The position numbers were made by a program, and so were the translations under genes. This document shows, piece after piece, positions 21,159-34,529 of a stretch of DNA of 64,000 bases (position 1 is its first letter; each line of letters starts with the position of its first letter). This DNA is from Lycium barbarum (Eukaryota; Streptophyta; Magnoliopsida; Solanales; Solanaceae), in contig NC_083339.1 of NCBI RefSeq assembly GCF_019175385.1, positions 30,657,637-30,721,636 on the forward strand. Reading direction: 5' to 3'. The notes under the pieces were generated by a model. The model made no database searches and was not told where the DNA came from. It saw only the letters and a list, made by a program, of their open reading frames with translations.

Positions 21159-24084
21159 CATTGTATCCACTTTATGTTTACCCAAAATGCCCATCGTTTT
21201 TCCTGCCAGCAAATTAAAACAGGGATCTTTTTGTCATTTCACTAAAAAGTCCCAATTTATTTTCCCTCCTCTCTCTTGTATCACCCTTAGCTCCTTTCAC
21301 GGTACAATTTTTAGCCGGAAAAGAGACCACAACTAAAATGAAGGACCAGCAAGCAGGTAATGTTCAACAAACAGAGAGTAGTAATAATCTGTGGATGCTT
21401 AGAATTTTCATGCTTAGAACTCATGTTGTAGGTTAGCATACATATATATGTATACAAATATAAAGGGGCCTGTTTTTTTTTCTTTTAAAAAAAAAATATG
21501 TAGACCGAGTCCAGCCCAAACCAGGATGAGACCCGACCCAGGTCTTCAAAATGTAAAAAGGGTAATGCCCCCACCTTTATTCCATTAAAAGGACCCCCCC
21601 TCCTTCCCTCTCTCTCTCTTCCTCTTTCTTGCTAAAAACCCTAGCACCGCCTGCAAAATCGTTTTTTCTCTCATCTAAAGATGGAAGGGTTACAGTATGT
21701 GTGTAAGACATGCAGTGTTGCAGCATCAATTTTGTGTAAGAAATTAATGTCAAGTTCGTATTTACTCAAAAATTTGCCCGAATCGGTAATGAAACTTTTC
21801 CCTTTTGATTTTCCTTTGAATTTGCTTAGTTAAAATTGATTATTATGGTTAATTTTTTCCTGTATGTTTTTATAACCTTCTTGAATGTTATTAGTGGACC
21901 AAAGATAGGTCAGATCGAGTCAAGAAAGACTTAGATCTGACCATCCATGGTCGATTAGAGATGATCTTGGTCGTGTAAAGGCCTACAAAGGCAAATTTTG
22001 GGGAAAACATGTTTGTCCCACATAGTTACTTGGAGTTTTAGATGATTTTTGGGGTTCTATTATCCCTTTACAAGGGGGAGAGGTTTGAAAGTTGAAAAAA
22101 GTTGAAAAGGGTAAAAAAAGGCTTTTTTTTTTTTTATGAAAGAAAAATCTGAGTCTCAAAGTCAAATTTTTTTGAAAGAGTTTCTTTTAGAGTTTAATAA
22201 TTGTGGAAGTTCAAAAGAAAGGCTAAAACTTAGATTTTTTAGCCTCTGTTAGTAAAATTTTAAGACTTCCCTAAGTGTGAGGTCTTTACAAGTTGAAAAG
22301 TTTTATCTCTTTCCTTTTGTTCGAGTCTGTATGGCTGGGTTGTGAGTTTTGGAAGCACTTAAGGCTTTCAAATTCGTTTTTGATCAGGGCTGCACCATAA
22401 AAAGGTAACGTTCTATCCTGTTCCTTCATTTTTGTATTGTTTAGTATTAGTCTACATGTTAATAATTAATTAATGTTGTTTAGTTGCTGATTTGCCTAGG
22501 ATTTAGTTGAGTCCATATGTTGATCAGGCATTAATTAAGATGTATTAACTTCTTAGATGTGGAGGTTGCCCCTCTTTATCTTCAAAGCCATGTTTGATAT
22601 CAATAAGTGGTCTTGTGAAGTTGATTGAATGTGTATGCCTAAACAGTGCAATGATTGTTTAAATATTTGGAATAAATTTCATATATTCTGCTATATATGT
22701 ATGGAAGGTTCTTACTTTTGTTGTTCTATGTTTAAATCTGATGAGAATGCGGTCATCTAAGTCATGGCACTAGTTTGATGAACTTTAAGCTAACATTAAT
22801 CCTGATTGAATGTGTTAGAAAACCTAAAGGTGGTGATATCTATTAGAAGTATTTGAAACAATTGTCCTTGTCTTATAAGAATGTGATTTTTGGTTTTCTT
22901 TTCTCTTTCCTGAACCTGTTCTTTTGTGGTCCAGCATACTTGTTTGATGTTAACTAAGTAACATGAGTTTGTCATTGGGGTAAAACATAGGGAGGGGTCA
23001 TGATTAGGTTAAAACAGAGTTTAAGAAATCTCAGCAGCTCTGTAGGAAGTCTTTGGTTTAGTTTTAGTCTTTTTAGATTTGTTTGAATGTGCTTAAGCTA
23101 GTCAAGTGATTTTGAATGGTTGTATGTTGTGCACTAAAGGGTAATTTTAAAAGAAAGTGACATCCTAGAGTGGGGTAAAGGAGTCTAAAAAATGAAGTTT
23201 GAGATTCAAGATCACTAATAAGATAATGGGGTGTCAAAAGGTCCATTGGGAGTTCATGAAAGTCTATAAAATTGTTGAGCTTGTTTTTGAAATAAAAAGG
23301 GACACCATATTCCATTAGCAGGATTAAGTGTCGTGTTTGGTTTCATTTGAATAGAATTTAAATTGTGCATTCATATTATCTAACTTTCTCTCTGATTCAT
23401 GTCTGATTTTTCCAAAAAAAAAGACTAAGATAGGTTTTAAAGGAAATTTAAAGTCCTGATGTGCATTTAATTGTCTAAAATATGATTGAGCAACTGGAGT
23501 TGGAATTGTTTTGAACCTGAAGTTTGATATTCAACTCGATTTTGCTTAGAACTCTTAAGTGACTTAATTGTTCCACTCTCTTGAGTATTAATGGCTAAGG
23601 GTATTTATTGGGGCTTCACATAGTATTGCTTTGAAACTGAAGTTGACTAGAAACTATTTGGTTCATGTGATTAGTTAGGATTTAGGTGAGGCTCATTTTT
23701 AAAGGGGTGGGCAGTGGCAAACTATTTTTGTCCATGAGTTTTGGTGGTTGGAATTTGGTAGGAGAATAAGGTAAAGGGGCGGTGTTGCTTTAGGAGAGTA
23801 AAGGGTGAGCCTAGGTATGAGCTGGAGTTAATGACCAGTGGAACCGGGAACCCTTTTTTACTGAAGGTAAGATGTAGGAAAGGGATGGGGAGGTGATGAC
23901 CTCACCCTATCTGGCCCTTCCTTCAAGACCCTAAGGCTTCCCCAACTCTCTGGACTTTGTTTCTCATGACTGTAGAGTTCATTGAGAGTTGATAATTAGC
24001 CAAGGATGGTTTTCCATGCCTTGGGGGAAAACTTTTGTGATTTCTAGTTACCTAAAAGCTAAGTTAGAATAGAAGGACAACTAT

Positions 24085-26569
24085 TGTTACACCCCAGAAA
24101 ATTTCGCGTTACTAAGGCTGTAGACAGCTTAATGTGAGCTCAAGAAGGAGCAAATATTACAAGTATAAAGGAATAAATTCTACTGTATTATGAGGATAGC
24201 ATGAGTATGATATTTGGAATTCGTACAATATGATTGGAATGATACGTTAAAAGATATATAGCCTTCGTAACCGTAAGCTGAGGTGGGGCCCACATGATGG
24301 GGTTTTTATAAAGGACATATGACAAGTTATATGGACAATATATGTGAAGTTAAACACAACCCAAGAAGGACCCTTGAGCCAAATCCAAGTGTAAGCCCTC
24401 CAAAAAGATGTTTTTAAGTTACGTTTTCGGGTGATCTGACTTTTATAAGGCCATAACCCCATCATTATATGGGAATTTGGGAAAACTCCAAACATAAAAG
24501 TTGTAGATAATTGAAATACATTTCCAACCATAGGTTGTGGCCCTTCATGTGATATAGGGATAAAGAGTTATGGACTCCAAGTCGGGTCAGGTCCACGTCC
24601 CTTGCTATTTAAGGGAAATTTTCACCCTTATCTGCCTCATTTTCATACCAAAGGTCCATAACATGATAGAGAGAGAGTGAGAGGAGTTTAGAGAGATAAA
24701 GCATGGGTTCGATCAAGTTCGAGGCCCCGAATCCCGAGGCTCGTGAAGGATAAAGTGTAGTACGAGTTGTCGCCGTCGTTTTAAGCTAAATATTGATCTT
24801 GGGGGATGATATTTTCGTGGTTGAGCTGTTTCTAAGGTATGTATAAGGTTCCTTTTATGTTATTAAAGTGTTTATTTAGAGTTTTAACGAATTAGAATGG
24901 AGGAAATAATGTTAAAAACTTGTTTGGCTTTTTTGGGAAGTTTATGAAGGTGGGGCTGTTTTAGTGGAGTTAAATGGATGGAAATATCTGAGTTATGATG
25001 TATATTGATTATTGATAATTTAGCTGAATTGGATTTTCGGGGTTGTCTAGTTTATAAAGGAAATGCTGTAGAAATTTCGTTAGAAATAGAGATAAGTTTA
25101 AGGGATTGATTATAAGGATATATATTGGATTGATTGTTGGTAAATTAATATTATCAATAGATTAGTGTGACCCGAAGATGGACTGTGGTTAGCTGGAAAG
25201 CGACAAAGATATGTAAGGCAAAGCTTTCTTCTTTTGGCATAATTCTTGTTGTTATTCATTCTATATGTACTCCATATGATTCCATTCTTAGACGAGTAAG
25301 GTCTAAATGTTTCTTGTGATGGCTTATTGATATTGTACTCCTATTATGTTCCAAAGGGAACACCCATGAGGTGCCAAGTTGAGTTGTGTATATGATTTTA
25401 CTAATGATTTTGAGGAAATGAGTTTTATACTAAAGGAAACATAAAGTTTGATTTTCAAAACCACTCCGAAAGGGGTGCGAGATTTTACTACTTCATTTAA
25501 TTTACGATTTATGTTTACATTCCATAGTATCATCCTTTTGTATTGATATGATCATTTATTCTTTGGGTAGGGCAATAAGATGAAATTGAGTAGAATATAA
25601 GTAGTAAGAATTTCATAACAATTCCACCCTTAAACCTGGAAGTATGTCCTCCTAAGTCTAGTGAGATAGAAATTTGATAACTTTTTATGAAAGACTAAAG
25701 CTAATAATTGGATTGTGATGAATTTATTAGTGACTTGTGCTTTGAATTGAAATTTAATTTTTTGGATTGATTTTGTGTTGAAATGATGGTGATATTAAGC
25801 CGGAAGCGGCTGTCCGAAGGAACTATTGTGATACTAGCCGGAAGAGGCTGTCCGAAGGGACCATTCTTTTAACATGTCGGAAGCGGCATGTGTGTTGGAT
25901 TGCATTATTTACTTAAAGATTGTTTTGAGACTTCGTGCGCACATTTATGTTTCTTCCAGCGAAGGCTGCAGGTATTGAGTTAGATTGTGATTTCTTCTCT
26001 CCTAAGTCAAATTATGATTATGACTTTTTACCACCTTACATACTCAGTACATTGTCCGTACTGACGTCTTTTTGCCTGGGGACGCTGCGTTCATGCCCGC
26101 AGCCCTAGATTGTTTGGCAGGTTAAGTATAGAGCTAGGATGCTCGGAAGCCAGCTGGGATTAGCAAGTTCCACCTCATTCTGGAGTTGTGCTGAGTCATG
26201 TATAGATATGTATGATTATGGGTATGTCAGGGCCCTGTCCTGACTCATAATGTTCAGTTTACTTCTTATAGACTTCTAAAGACAGGGTCCTGTGGTATGT
26301 TTGTCGAGATGTGGACAAAGTGATGTCAGTTGAGTCATTTATAAATTTTAAAAGAGTATGTATTTTAGATGATTTAGATTGGTTTAAAGTACTTATTTGA
26401 TTGAAAGTTTTCATAATCGTTATAGAGATAATGATTTCTATTTGAAAATTTTTTATGTTCTCAAAAGTTTTTGAAATGACAGATTTTTATAGAGCGAATG
26501 TCTAAGGGTTCGCTCGACTCTGATGAGAGTCGGGTGCTCGTTATGCCCTACCATTGCTAGGGTGTGACA
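24085..26569 (+). mobile_element. Chromovirus-type solo LTR nested in the Ogre solo LTR
   Basis: It begins TGTTACACCCCAGAAAATTT and ends GGGTGTGACA. Flanks ACTAT (24080-24084) and GCTAT (26570-26574) are a TSD with one mismatch. Typical chromovirus LTR blocks appear: TACTCAGTAC...TACTGACGTC near 26040, GCATTCATGCCCGCAG-like text near 26090, and GTCAGGGCCCTGTCCTGAC near 26226. Three GCCGGAAGCGGCTGTCCGAA units lie at 25798-25890. A TATTTAAGG box is near 24605. Unlike the other five chromovirus LTRs it has no clear palindrome cluster before the TATA box. Confidence 0.85.
25798..25890. repeat. Minisatellite GCCGGAAGCGGC, three copies
   Basis: Three degenerate units of about 35-45 bp each contain CCGGAAGCGGCTGTCCGAAG or a variant. 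It sits where other chromovirus LTRs carry GGTACCCGGCC units. Confidence 0.7.
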
Positions 26570-28027
26570 GCTATCTGCTACACCTTTGTCATGCCTTGGG
26601 ACTTTTGAATTTATGTTGTCTAAAACTAAGTTTTGAAACAAAGAGTAAGTGTTTGTCATGTCTTTGTCATGTTTAGAGAGGTTGAATTGCCTTTAACTAT
26701 GTCCTAAAGAGGTGAATTGTTCTTTTGGTGTTTGCATCTATGTTTCTCTTCTTTTCTTGAGGTTTGACTTGTCTGATTGCTTGCTTGCCTTTCTGAGGAA
26801 TGAGTTTCAAGGTTGGTGTGGTAATTATGTGTGGACTGTGGTGATGTGAAGGCACTTAGCTTGGTCTAGACTTAGAAATGAACACTTGATTGATCTTAAG
26901 TTAGTTAAGACCTTTCATTCCTTGATCTAAATAGTGTCACCTAGACTTTACTGAATACTATAGTATAACCTAGACTAAAACAATAAAAACTGTGATCTGT
27001 CTAGTATTAATTGATCCTGTGTCATTAGTGTTTTACAAATCCTATTGAACATATAATTAGGAGGATGAAAATGATTAATGTATTGGGCCTATGGTAAAAT
27101 GAATGGTGTTAAAACGGAGTTGGTCTGATGTTGATTGTGGGGGTGTCATAGGTATTCCTAAGGGCAGCATGGGCCACTTGGTTTAGACTGGTCTTTTAAA
27201 GACACCTCAAAAGGGGCAGAGAAGAGACAAGCTTAGCTTGACTCATAGTATCTACCCCCAAATGAGGGGTGTCATGACCAGTCTACATGCCATGGGGGAC
27301 ATTCTTGTCTTAAAGGGATATGACTTCCTTAAATCCTATCATCTTACAAAAAGAAAATAGGGCCTAAAGGTAGAAAGGGTTAGGAAGCCTAGTATGATCA
27401 AAGGTCTAGGATATACTTAGGAGGCTAGGAATAATGCATGAGATTATTTCAAGGAGTTGGTCTTTAGTTTGTGTCTAAAGTAATGAACTAGTCTGAGTCT
27501 GTTGATAATAAGTGTCATCTGCTACGAGTTTAAAGGAGTTGAATATGTGAGGATTGGTTTTGAACTTTATGCCCCTTTTAGATTCATGGGTGCATGTGTA
27601 GTTGACTTCTGTCCATATCTATCTTAAGTGGTAACATATATGAGGCTTTGTTGTAACATGATCCTGCATCTGCTGTATTAATACAAAGATTTTCTGTGGT
27701 ATTTTTTGGGAAGATAAAACCGGACAGTCCCAGTCTCATTTGGTGTTGTTTGACCTAGGCTTCTTGATGCTATAATTATATCTCGTGAGGATTACAAGTT
27801 GTGGAATTTCCCCTTTGTTTGTACCCTTCTTTGTGCTTCTGTGATCATTTTAAACAAGCGCTAATCTTCTATTCCAAGACCTGCTATAAATATGTGAATT
27901 GATAAATCATTATCTTTGATGTGCATGAAAATTAAGGTTGGGACTTTGATTAACTTTGCCTTGTGCATAATATTTGAACATGTAGAGTAAAGTTAAACAT
28001 AGACTCTATATAGATTTGTAAAAGAAG

Positions 28028-28072
28028 GGGAGTATACACATGGTATACACTTGGTATACACATACCATGCGT
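28028..28072. repeat. Short GGTATACAC repeat
   Basis: TATACACATGG, TATACACTTGG and TATACACATACC follow one another, about three to four 11-bp units, inside the Ogre-family solo LTR. Confidence 0.7.
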
Positions 28073-30393
28073 ATAGCAAGGATACACTGTGTGTATACCC
28101 ATTAGAAAATAGGCTAGTTATGGACAGTGAGTGTATAAATACAAGAGTAGGGCCTGGTTATGACACCTATTTGATTAAGTATCTTGGAATTGATATACAT
28201 ATTCTATATATCCCATGGTATTACAGTGTCCCCCCATTCTCTGTCATGATTTTGAATTCATTTTAAAGTCACTTAGCACTCAAAATATTTCCCACAAGTT
28301 AATACTTCTGCACAGCTTTGAGACTATGACTATATGCTGTGGCAACACTAGTTTGTTTGGGAGTTTGAGGAGGTTTTAGGGGATAGGTCTAGCCATTCCC
28401 CTATATCCAGCCATGTCGGGGGTTCATGAAACCCCTTGGAACTTGTGCGGTGTCGGGAACAAGGGAGGTGACAACCTTTTCCGATGGGTATATTGTGGTT
28501 TGAGATTTTCCAGTGAAGTAATGGTATATAGCTAAGTCCTAGGTTGTGCACTTGTAATCAAGTGGGGAGATATGTATATGTATGTATTTATCATGTATGG
28601 TTATGATAGAATTAGGTCCATCAAACATAGATTTAAAAAATAGGGACATGTATGTATATGTATATATATATATGAACGTATAATCCTGATAGTGTTAGAT
28701 CCACCCGAACCTATACTAATTTAATTCCTTTTCCTTTTCCTCCTACTACACGACCATTTGGGCCAGAGTCCAGCCAGCCTATTGGGCTAAACAGGAACAT
28801 TCTTTCAAACTGATTAAGTCTAAAAATGGAAGCTAATATTGTGAAGGCCCAGCCATGGGCGAGAATGGCATGAAGGCCCAACCATGGGTAAAAATGGCTT
28901 CAAAGGGGTTTGGTACACCCCTAACTCATTTCCTTTTCCTCCTTTAAATTTCAGCATGTCAATTTGTTCTCTTATTTCAAATGTTGTATTTGTATAAACT
29001 CACATTATTATTGGAATCTTTACATTTGAATTAGGCATCTTAGGTGAACGGTGCATATGCCGTTTAGTTAGACCTTAGGCCCCAACACCATTTTTAAAAC
29101 CCGGATTAGCATAAGCATTTTCCAAAAAGAAATAAAAACGGCTAAGGTAGTAAAGAAAATAGAAGGATCAGTCACATCTTTTGCAAGAAATAACGTGTTG
29201 CTATCTCCTTTCCTCAAACCAGACTTTGTCTTAAAAAACAAAAACTAAGAAAAAGGTTTTCTTTTCAATCAAGTTTCAATCTTTTCAAAAATCCTGTTTT
29301 TTGTTCAGGCAAAAAGAATTGGATTCTCAAAACTATACGAATGGTATGCTCTTATAAAACGAGCTCTGTCTCTTTGAAGTTAAAAATCAGACAAAAGTAT
29401 GGTCGTTTTCCAAAAAACTGTGCGAATGGTAGGCTTTTGTAAAACGAGTTCTGCCCTTTTAAACAAAATCAAAAAATGGTTTTTAGGCACACATAGGTGT
29501 AATTCATTTGTATTGATCTGTACACATTATTTTCCTGGAAATAAACTAAGGCAAAATTACAGAGTTTGAGGGCCATGGCCCAACTTAAAAGGTCGTGTTT
29601 CAGGCCCCATCTAGTCAAATGTTTTTCGGATAAAGTAAAACACGAAAATGGAATTTGGGCCAAAAAACTAAGCAAACTTTAACCATTTTTAAAGAAGGCG
29701 AGATTTTGGGCCTAAGCCTAAGACAAAAAATTGTTCTTGTATTATATAAGCAAATTAGAGGATTTAAGGCAAAATTCTGGGAATCAAGTTAATTAATTTG
29801 ATTATATAGACCAACTCTTGTAAAATCTGTGCAAACTATTTTTTAAGAAAAGTGAGCAAAGTCCTAAATAAAGGTGTTCTAAAAATGTACTAAAACGGAC
29901 TATCCCGGACCATGTATGAGTCTAAGCATGAACGAATTTCATTTACTCCAAACTTTTAAAACGACTTTTACCTTTACAAAACAATATTATCCTTATATGT
30001 AAAAGGAACTAATTTTATCCGGATATTATAAATCCGAACATAAATACCCTATATGTAAGGGGAATATATTCAATTCTTTTAAAAAATGATATGCAACATG
30101 ACAGACTTTTGTGGGAAATAAACACCAAATAAACAGTTCATGCAAATGCTCACACATTGGAATTCGAAGGTCAACAGTATAGTACAGATCCTTAATACTA
30201 GGATGCCTAACACCTTCCCTAGGGGATGACCAGAACCCTTACCTAGAACTTTGGATTAAGTAGGTTTCACGGTGTATGAATAAACCCTTCAAAACTGGTT
30301 TTCCTAATTTCCTAAAAATTAGGTGGCGACTCTTTTAAAACAAAGTCTGAAAGAGCACTAACAATTTCGAGGTAGCTTTTCCGAGCGCTAACC

Positions 30394-30490
30394 CTGCCCG
30401 CAAAAATGTGAACCATTACATCATGTTTTAAAGGAAAAATCAATCCCTTCTGCCCGCAAAAATGTGAACCATTACATCATGTTTTAAAGG
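30394..30490. repeat. 56-bp tandem duplication across an LTR/TSD junction
   Basis: CTGCCCGCAAAAATGTGAAC through CATTACATCATGTTTTAAAGG occurs at 30394-30434 and again at 30450-30490. The unit spans the last 27 bases of the solo LTR, the TCATG target duplication and flanking 3' LTR sequence. It arose after the insertion, since both copies contain the junction. Confidence 0.9.
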
Positions 30491-33406
30491 CAAACTCGAT
30501 CCCTAAGCTATTCAGGACTTAGCAAAACATGACCAAACCTACTTCATTTCACCATTCTCATACTACTTTAAATTTGTTAAATTGGACACTTAAGGTCACC
30601 TATTAAACCAGGGTCAGTCCATGAAGAAATATCAATGCAGATGCAAGAACTTATAGCACACCAGCTTACTTTCATAACACAAGTTGCTTCACCAATTAGA
30701 TAGGACACATAATGGGGCTGGGGGAAAAACAAAGAGATTAAAGGCAATAGAACAAATTTTCAAATTCTTGGCAACTATTTTTTCTCCAATTTTTTACATC
30801 TTTCACTCCCCAAAGCAGCCACTAATTAGGTTAAGACCTAATAACCACCTAGCCCGCTGGCAAAACCGATCAGATTTATCTTAATCAACTTCAAGTATGA
30901 CCTAGTCCTAAAGGTTTACCTTTTTCTTTTCCAGTTCCACCGAACCCTTTAGGACTTAGAGATAGACTAGTTTCAACATGTAAGAGTTGTAATGTGAGTT
31001 ACACCAAGAAAAGTTTGTAAACGCCATATGTTTAAGTCACACAAGTTCAGACAAGAGATTGAAGCACTTAATCAAGCCAAAAAAAGGTTCATATTCAGGT
31101 CTTTAATCACATTAGTTTTAGATTTGCTAAAGATATAAGCAGTTTGGAACACATTGTGGCTTAGATTAGGTGAAACCATGATCACAGATGTTTCAATTAT
31201 TAGTTTACCAACCCAAAAGACAAACTGAACCAGATCCCATTTCCAATAGTATATTAGTTGGGGAAAAGCTATTAACTAGTCCTGATTTTATCTTATTCTG
31301 TGTGAGTGAGGTCATTTAAGATGGATAAACTTGTTCAAGATACATTAACCACACTATTTCACAGGTTAAATAGAAGCATTGAAATCACATAAGTAAACAA
31401 ACCACTATGAATACTAATCAGCCTATGTTAGGTAGGTTTCAACATGGTATTCAAGCTGGCTACACCATTTTTTTCTTAAGTGAATCATAAACTACACGCA
31501 CGACTAGATGGGGAAACTCTTGATAACATGAACCAACATTAGAAAACATTAAGACCCAAGCAGATTAACTAATACGACACCCTTAGACTAGGCAAAATCT
31601 AAATAAAGGAAACGAAATGAACAAGGAATTACCTTTTATACGCGCAACCAAGAAAAGAATGGACCTTTGAGCCTTGTGCTTCCAATCTCAAAACTCAGCC
31701 ACACAAAATATAGAACAAGCAAAAGAAATAACTTTAGAACTGAGAAAAAACTCCAATTCTTGAGTTCAAAGTCTTAAAATTTTACTGAGAAGCTTTAAAA
31801 ATCGAATTTTCTAGCTTCTTGAAACTGTCCCAACTTTTTCTTTTTCCTCTTTTTTTTTTTGGCGAGGTTGGGCTTCTATTTATAGAACCCCCAAAATTCA
31901 TCCAAAGACTAAAATTACCGATGTGGTACAAACCTTATTTTCTGAACTAAACATTCAATACACAAAAGTAACGATCCAGATCTAAAGACAACCAACGTAT
32001 GTAGTCAGATCTGACCCATCTTGGATCGATTTGAGCCAACATCTAAGGGCTAATAAGAAATCGTGAAAACGATAAAACAATTCAACCTTAAAGCAGCAAA
32101 AAATTGTAGGTTTGACTCGAAACTAAAGAAAAAAGTAAAATGAGGGATCTATTACTGTGTTTTGGACGAGTTTTGAGCTAAATCATGTTGAAACATTAAT
32201 TGTTTCACTTTTTCGATCATGCAAAGACTGTCAAAAGTCTGAGGGACTTGCAATTTTGCCATATCTGGCATGAGAGAGAGAAAAGAAGGGGCAGCGCCTT
32301 ATGGTTTTAGAGCAAAGGGGAAAGGGAGAAGAGAGAGGGAGTATAAGGCTTTGTTTGTTGTGAGAAAAGTGAAAATGAAATGAGGGAGTATTACTCCCTT
32401 CCTTATCTGCGCGTTTTTGGGCCGGGTATGGTCCATTAGATGGAATGTGCCTGGTCCGATTTTAAATAAAATGAATTTGGCCCCTTTCTCCTATGTATAT
32501 CACGTGTGTATATTTATGTATACCAGATGTATATACACGTATAAGTAAAGTAGGTAATTTAGTAAATGGATAAAAACTAAAATATTGATTATTGGTCACA
32601 ATATTTTAATTATAAGCTAATTAGGACGTAATTATCCTATTTAAATAATTTAAAAGTGGCCAACTGTGTTAATAGGCTTAGTTTTGCGACTATGACCCTA
32701 ATTGATTCTAATCCAACTGATTATTTCAATTATGGCCATATTTGGCGTAATTAGCAAATTTTAAAAGTAAATAGCATTAATGACCTTAATTAATTTGAAC
32801 CAATGGATCTGGTTATTTCAATTAAGGCCATTAAGAGGCTAATTTTACAAAAAATGACCCCAATTTCCTTAAACCACGAATTGGTTGAATTAATTGTGGC
32901 CATAACCAAAATAATTAAAATAATTAAAAATCAATTTACAACAAGGACCACCTAATTGACTAATTAAAAATATTTGTAGACAATTATAAATAATTTTGAC
33001 AAATTACACAATTATACAAAATTAAAGATTAAGAGGTGAAATGGTTAATTATTTAAATTACTCAAACTCTTTGGATTAAAGGGAATAAAGTATTTGCTAA
33101 TTTTTATTTTTGAAAATCTAAAAAATCAAATAAATGATTATTATTTTTCCAACAAAATGCCCTTTTTTCTTTTGATTAAATATAACAAATACCTCATAAA
33201 TGTCATGAAAAGTACCAATTAATTTCTAAATAATTTTATGATGTCATAAAAATATTTTTACCAATTTAAAGGGGTAAAATATGGACTTGAACAATTTATA
33301 TAAAAATTATTTAAACCCTTTAAAGGGCATAACTCATTTTATTTATTTTCCAAGGACTCTGAGTGATTAAAATAAGTTATGAGAGGTCAAAAATTAGCTG
33401 TCAACA
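30426..33406 (-). mobile_element. Ogre 3' LTR, proximal (5'-start) segment
   Basis: On the minus strand it starts TGTTGACAGCTAATTTTTGA at 33406 and aligns to the start of the plus solo LTR at 20309 (shared TATTTTAATCACTCAGAGTC). It is continuous with the PPT side of the internal region at 33407, so it belongs to the element whose pol lies to the right. It is AT-rich with no coding signal; the GC-richer leader equivalent lies near 32240-32420. Confidence 0.85.
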
Positions 33407-33428
33407 ACTGCCCCTTGGGTGTTCGGGG
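33407..33428 (-). promoter_or_regulatory. Polypurine tract before the Ogre 3' LTR
   Basis: On the minus strand CACCCAAGGGGCAGT directly precedes the LTR start TGTTGACA. A purine-rich run at this position primes plus-strand DNA synthesis in LTR retrotransposons. Confidence 0.6.
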
Positions 33429-34075
33429 ATGGCGGGGCCATCTCTGTGCAACGAAATTTGACTAACCCTAATTTTTGACTGAGTCGACTCATTCCACCAT
33501 TCATCTTCATACAATTTTCACATACGTGGCCGAACCTTAGTTTCTGGGTTTCCTACATATCTCGAGTTATATGAGAATTCAGGCCACTTGTAGTTCGACT
33601 CAACTAAGGACTTTTAAGTAATTCGGAAGGAAAATCCTGAGATCCTCAGTTGTTGTGACTGGGGTTCCTCCGGACGACTGTTAGAATGTGACCGACTCTC
33701 TGGTCTCGAGCTCGCCTACATATCACTGGTCTCTGGGAATCAGGTTACATGTCGTTCAACTTGCTAGAGAAAAGTATGTCCTTTATGCGGGAATACCTTC
33801 GCATTTCCTGATGTGTGTCCGACCGGTCGCGGTTTTTAGTAAAGAAAAATAAAAACATGGCAAATTATGGCTGAGTATGAGATCGGATGGCCTCCAAATC
33901 CTGGTCAGAGAGCTTGACTCTCATGGGCACCTTATCTTGACTGGATGCGTAAGAAAAAGTTCCACGTTTGCTCCGCAATTTGTCTGGATCTGGTTCAGCA
34001 AGCCAGCTTCTTTTTGATGGTTGTGTGCCTTTTCCTGGACTTGACCATATGCAAATATTCGTCATGGAATTTTAA

Positions 34076-34495
34076 AAGAAATGGCTCTCTCGGCTTGTCT
34101 GAATGAATGGCCCTTTTGTATTGTTTGAATGAATGACCCTCTCGGCAGTTTGTATGAATGGACTTTTTGGCTTGGTAAATAAATGAATGTCCCCCTTGGC
34201 AGTTTGAATGAATGGCCCTCTCGGCAGTTTGTATGAATGGCCCTCTCGGCAGTTTGAATGAATGGCCCTCTCGGCAGTTTGTATGAATGACCTTCTCGAC
34301 AGTTTGTATGAATGGCCCTCTCGGCAGTTTGAATGAATGACCCTCTCGATAATTTGACATGAATATCCCTCTTGGCTGTTTGATATGAATGGCTCTCTTG
34401 TCTGTTTGTATGAATGGCCTTCTTGGCTGTTTGATATGAATGACCCTCCTGGCTGTTTGCATGAATAAATGGCCCTCTTGTCATGCAGATGACAG
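34076..34495. repeat. 25-bp tandem array, about 15 copies
   Basis: The unit is GAATGGCCCTCTCGGCAGTT plus TGTAT, with single-base and small indel variants. Because 25 is not a multiple of three, a stop-free unit leaves all three minus-strand frames open; the Arg/Ile/His-rich frames are therefore not evidence for protein. Confidence 0.9.
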
Positions 34496-34529
34496 GTATG
34501 GCCCCTGTGGCTGGATAATCTTTCTTTGG

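Larger units (their letters stand above)
20309..30420 (+). mobile_element. Ogre-family solo LTR in opposite orientation, TSD TCATG
   Basis: The LTR starts TGTTGACACCTAATTTTTGA and ends GAACCATTACA, flanked by a perfect TCATG duplication (20304-20308, 30421-30425). Without the nested 24085-26569 element it is about 7.6 kb, close to the about 7.0 kb of the interrupted 3' LTR. It is inserted in reverse into an LTR of its own family, so each half pairs with a flanking segment: 20309 to about 23.4 kb with 33406 to 30426, and 28.5-30.42 kb with 18.4-16.285 kb. A CT-rich tract and AAACCCTAGCACCGCC leader near 21600-21650 are likely close to the transcription start. Confidence 0.9.

Noticed and set aside
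30319..30330. TGGCGACTC resembling an Ogre primer site at about 30323
   Set aside because: It lies about 100 bases inside the LTR and recurs in all LTR copies (GAGTCGCCACC); the real site is outside the LTR at 47814-47833.
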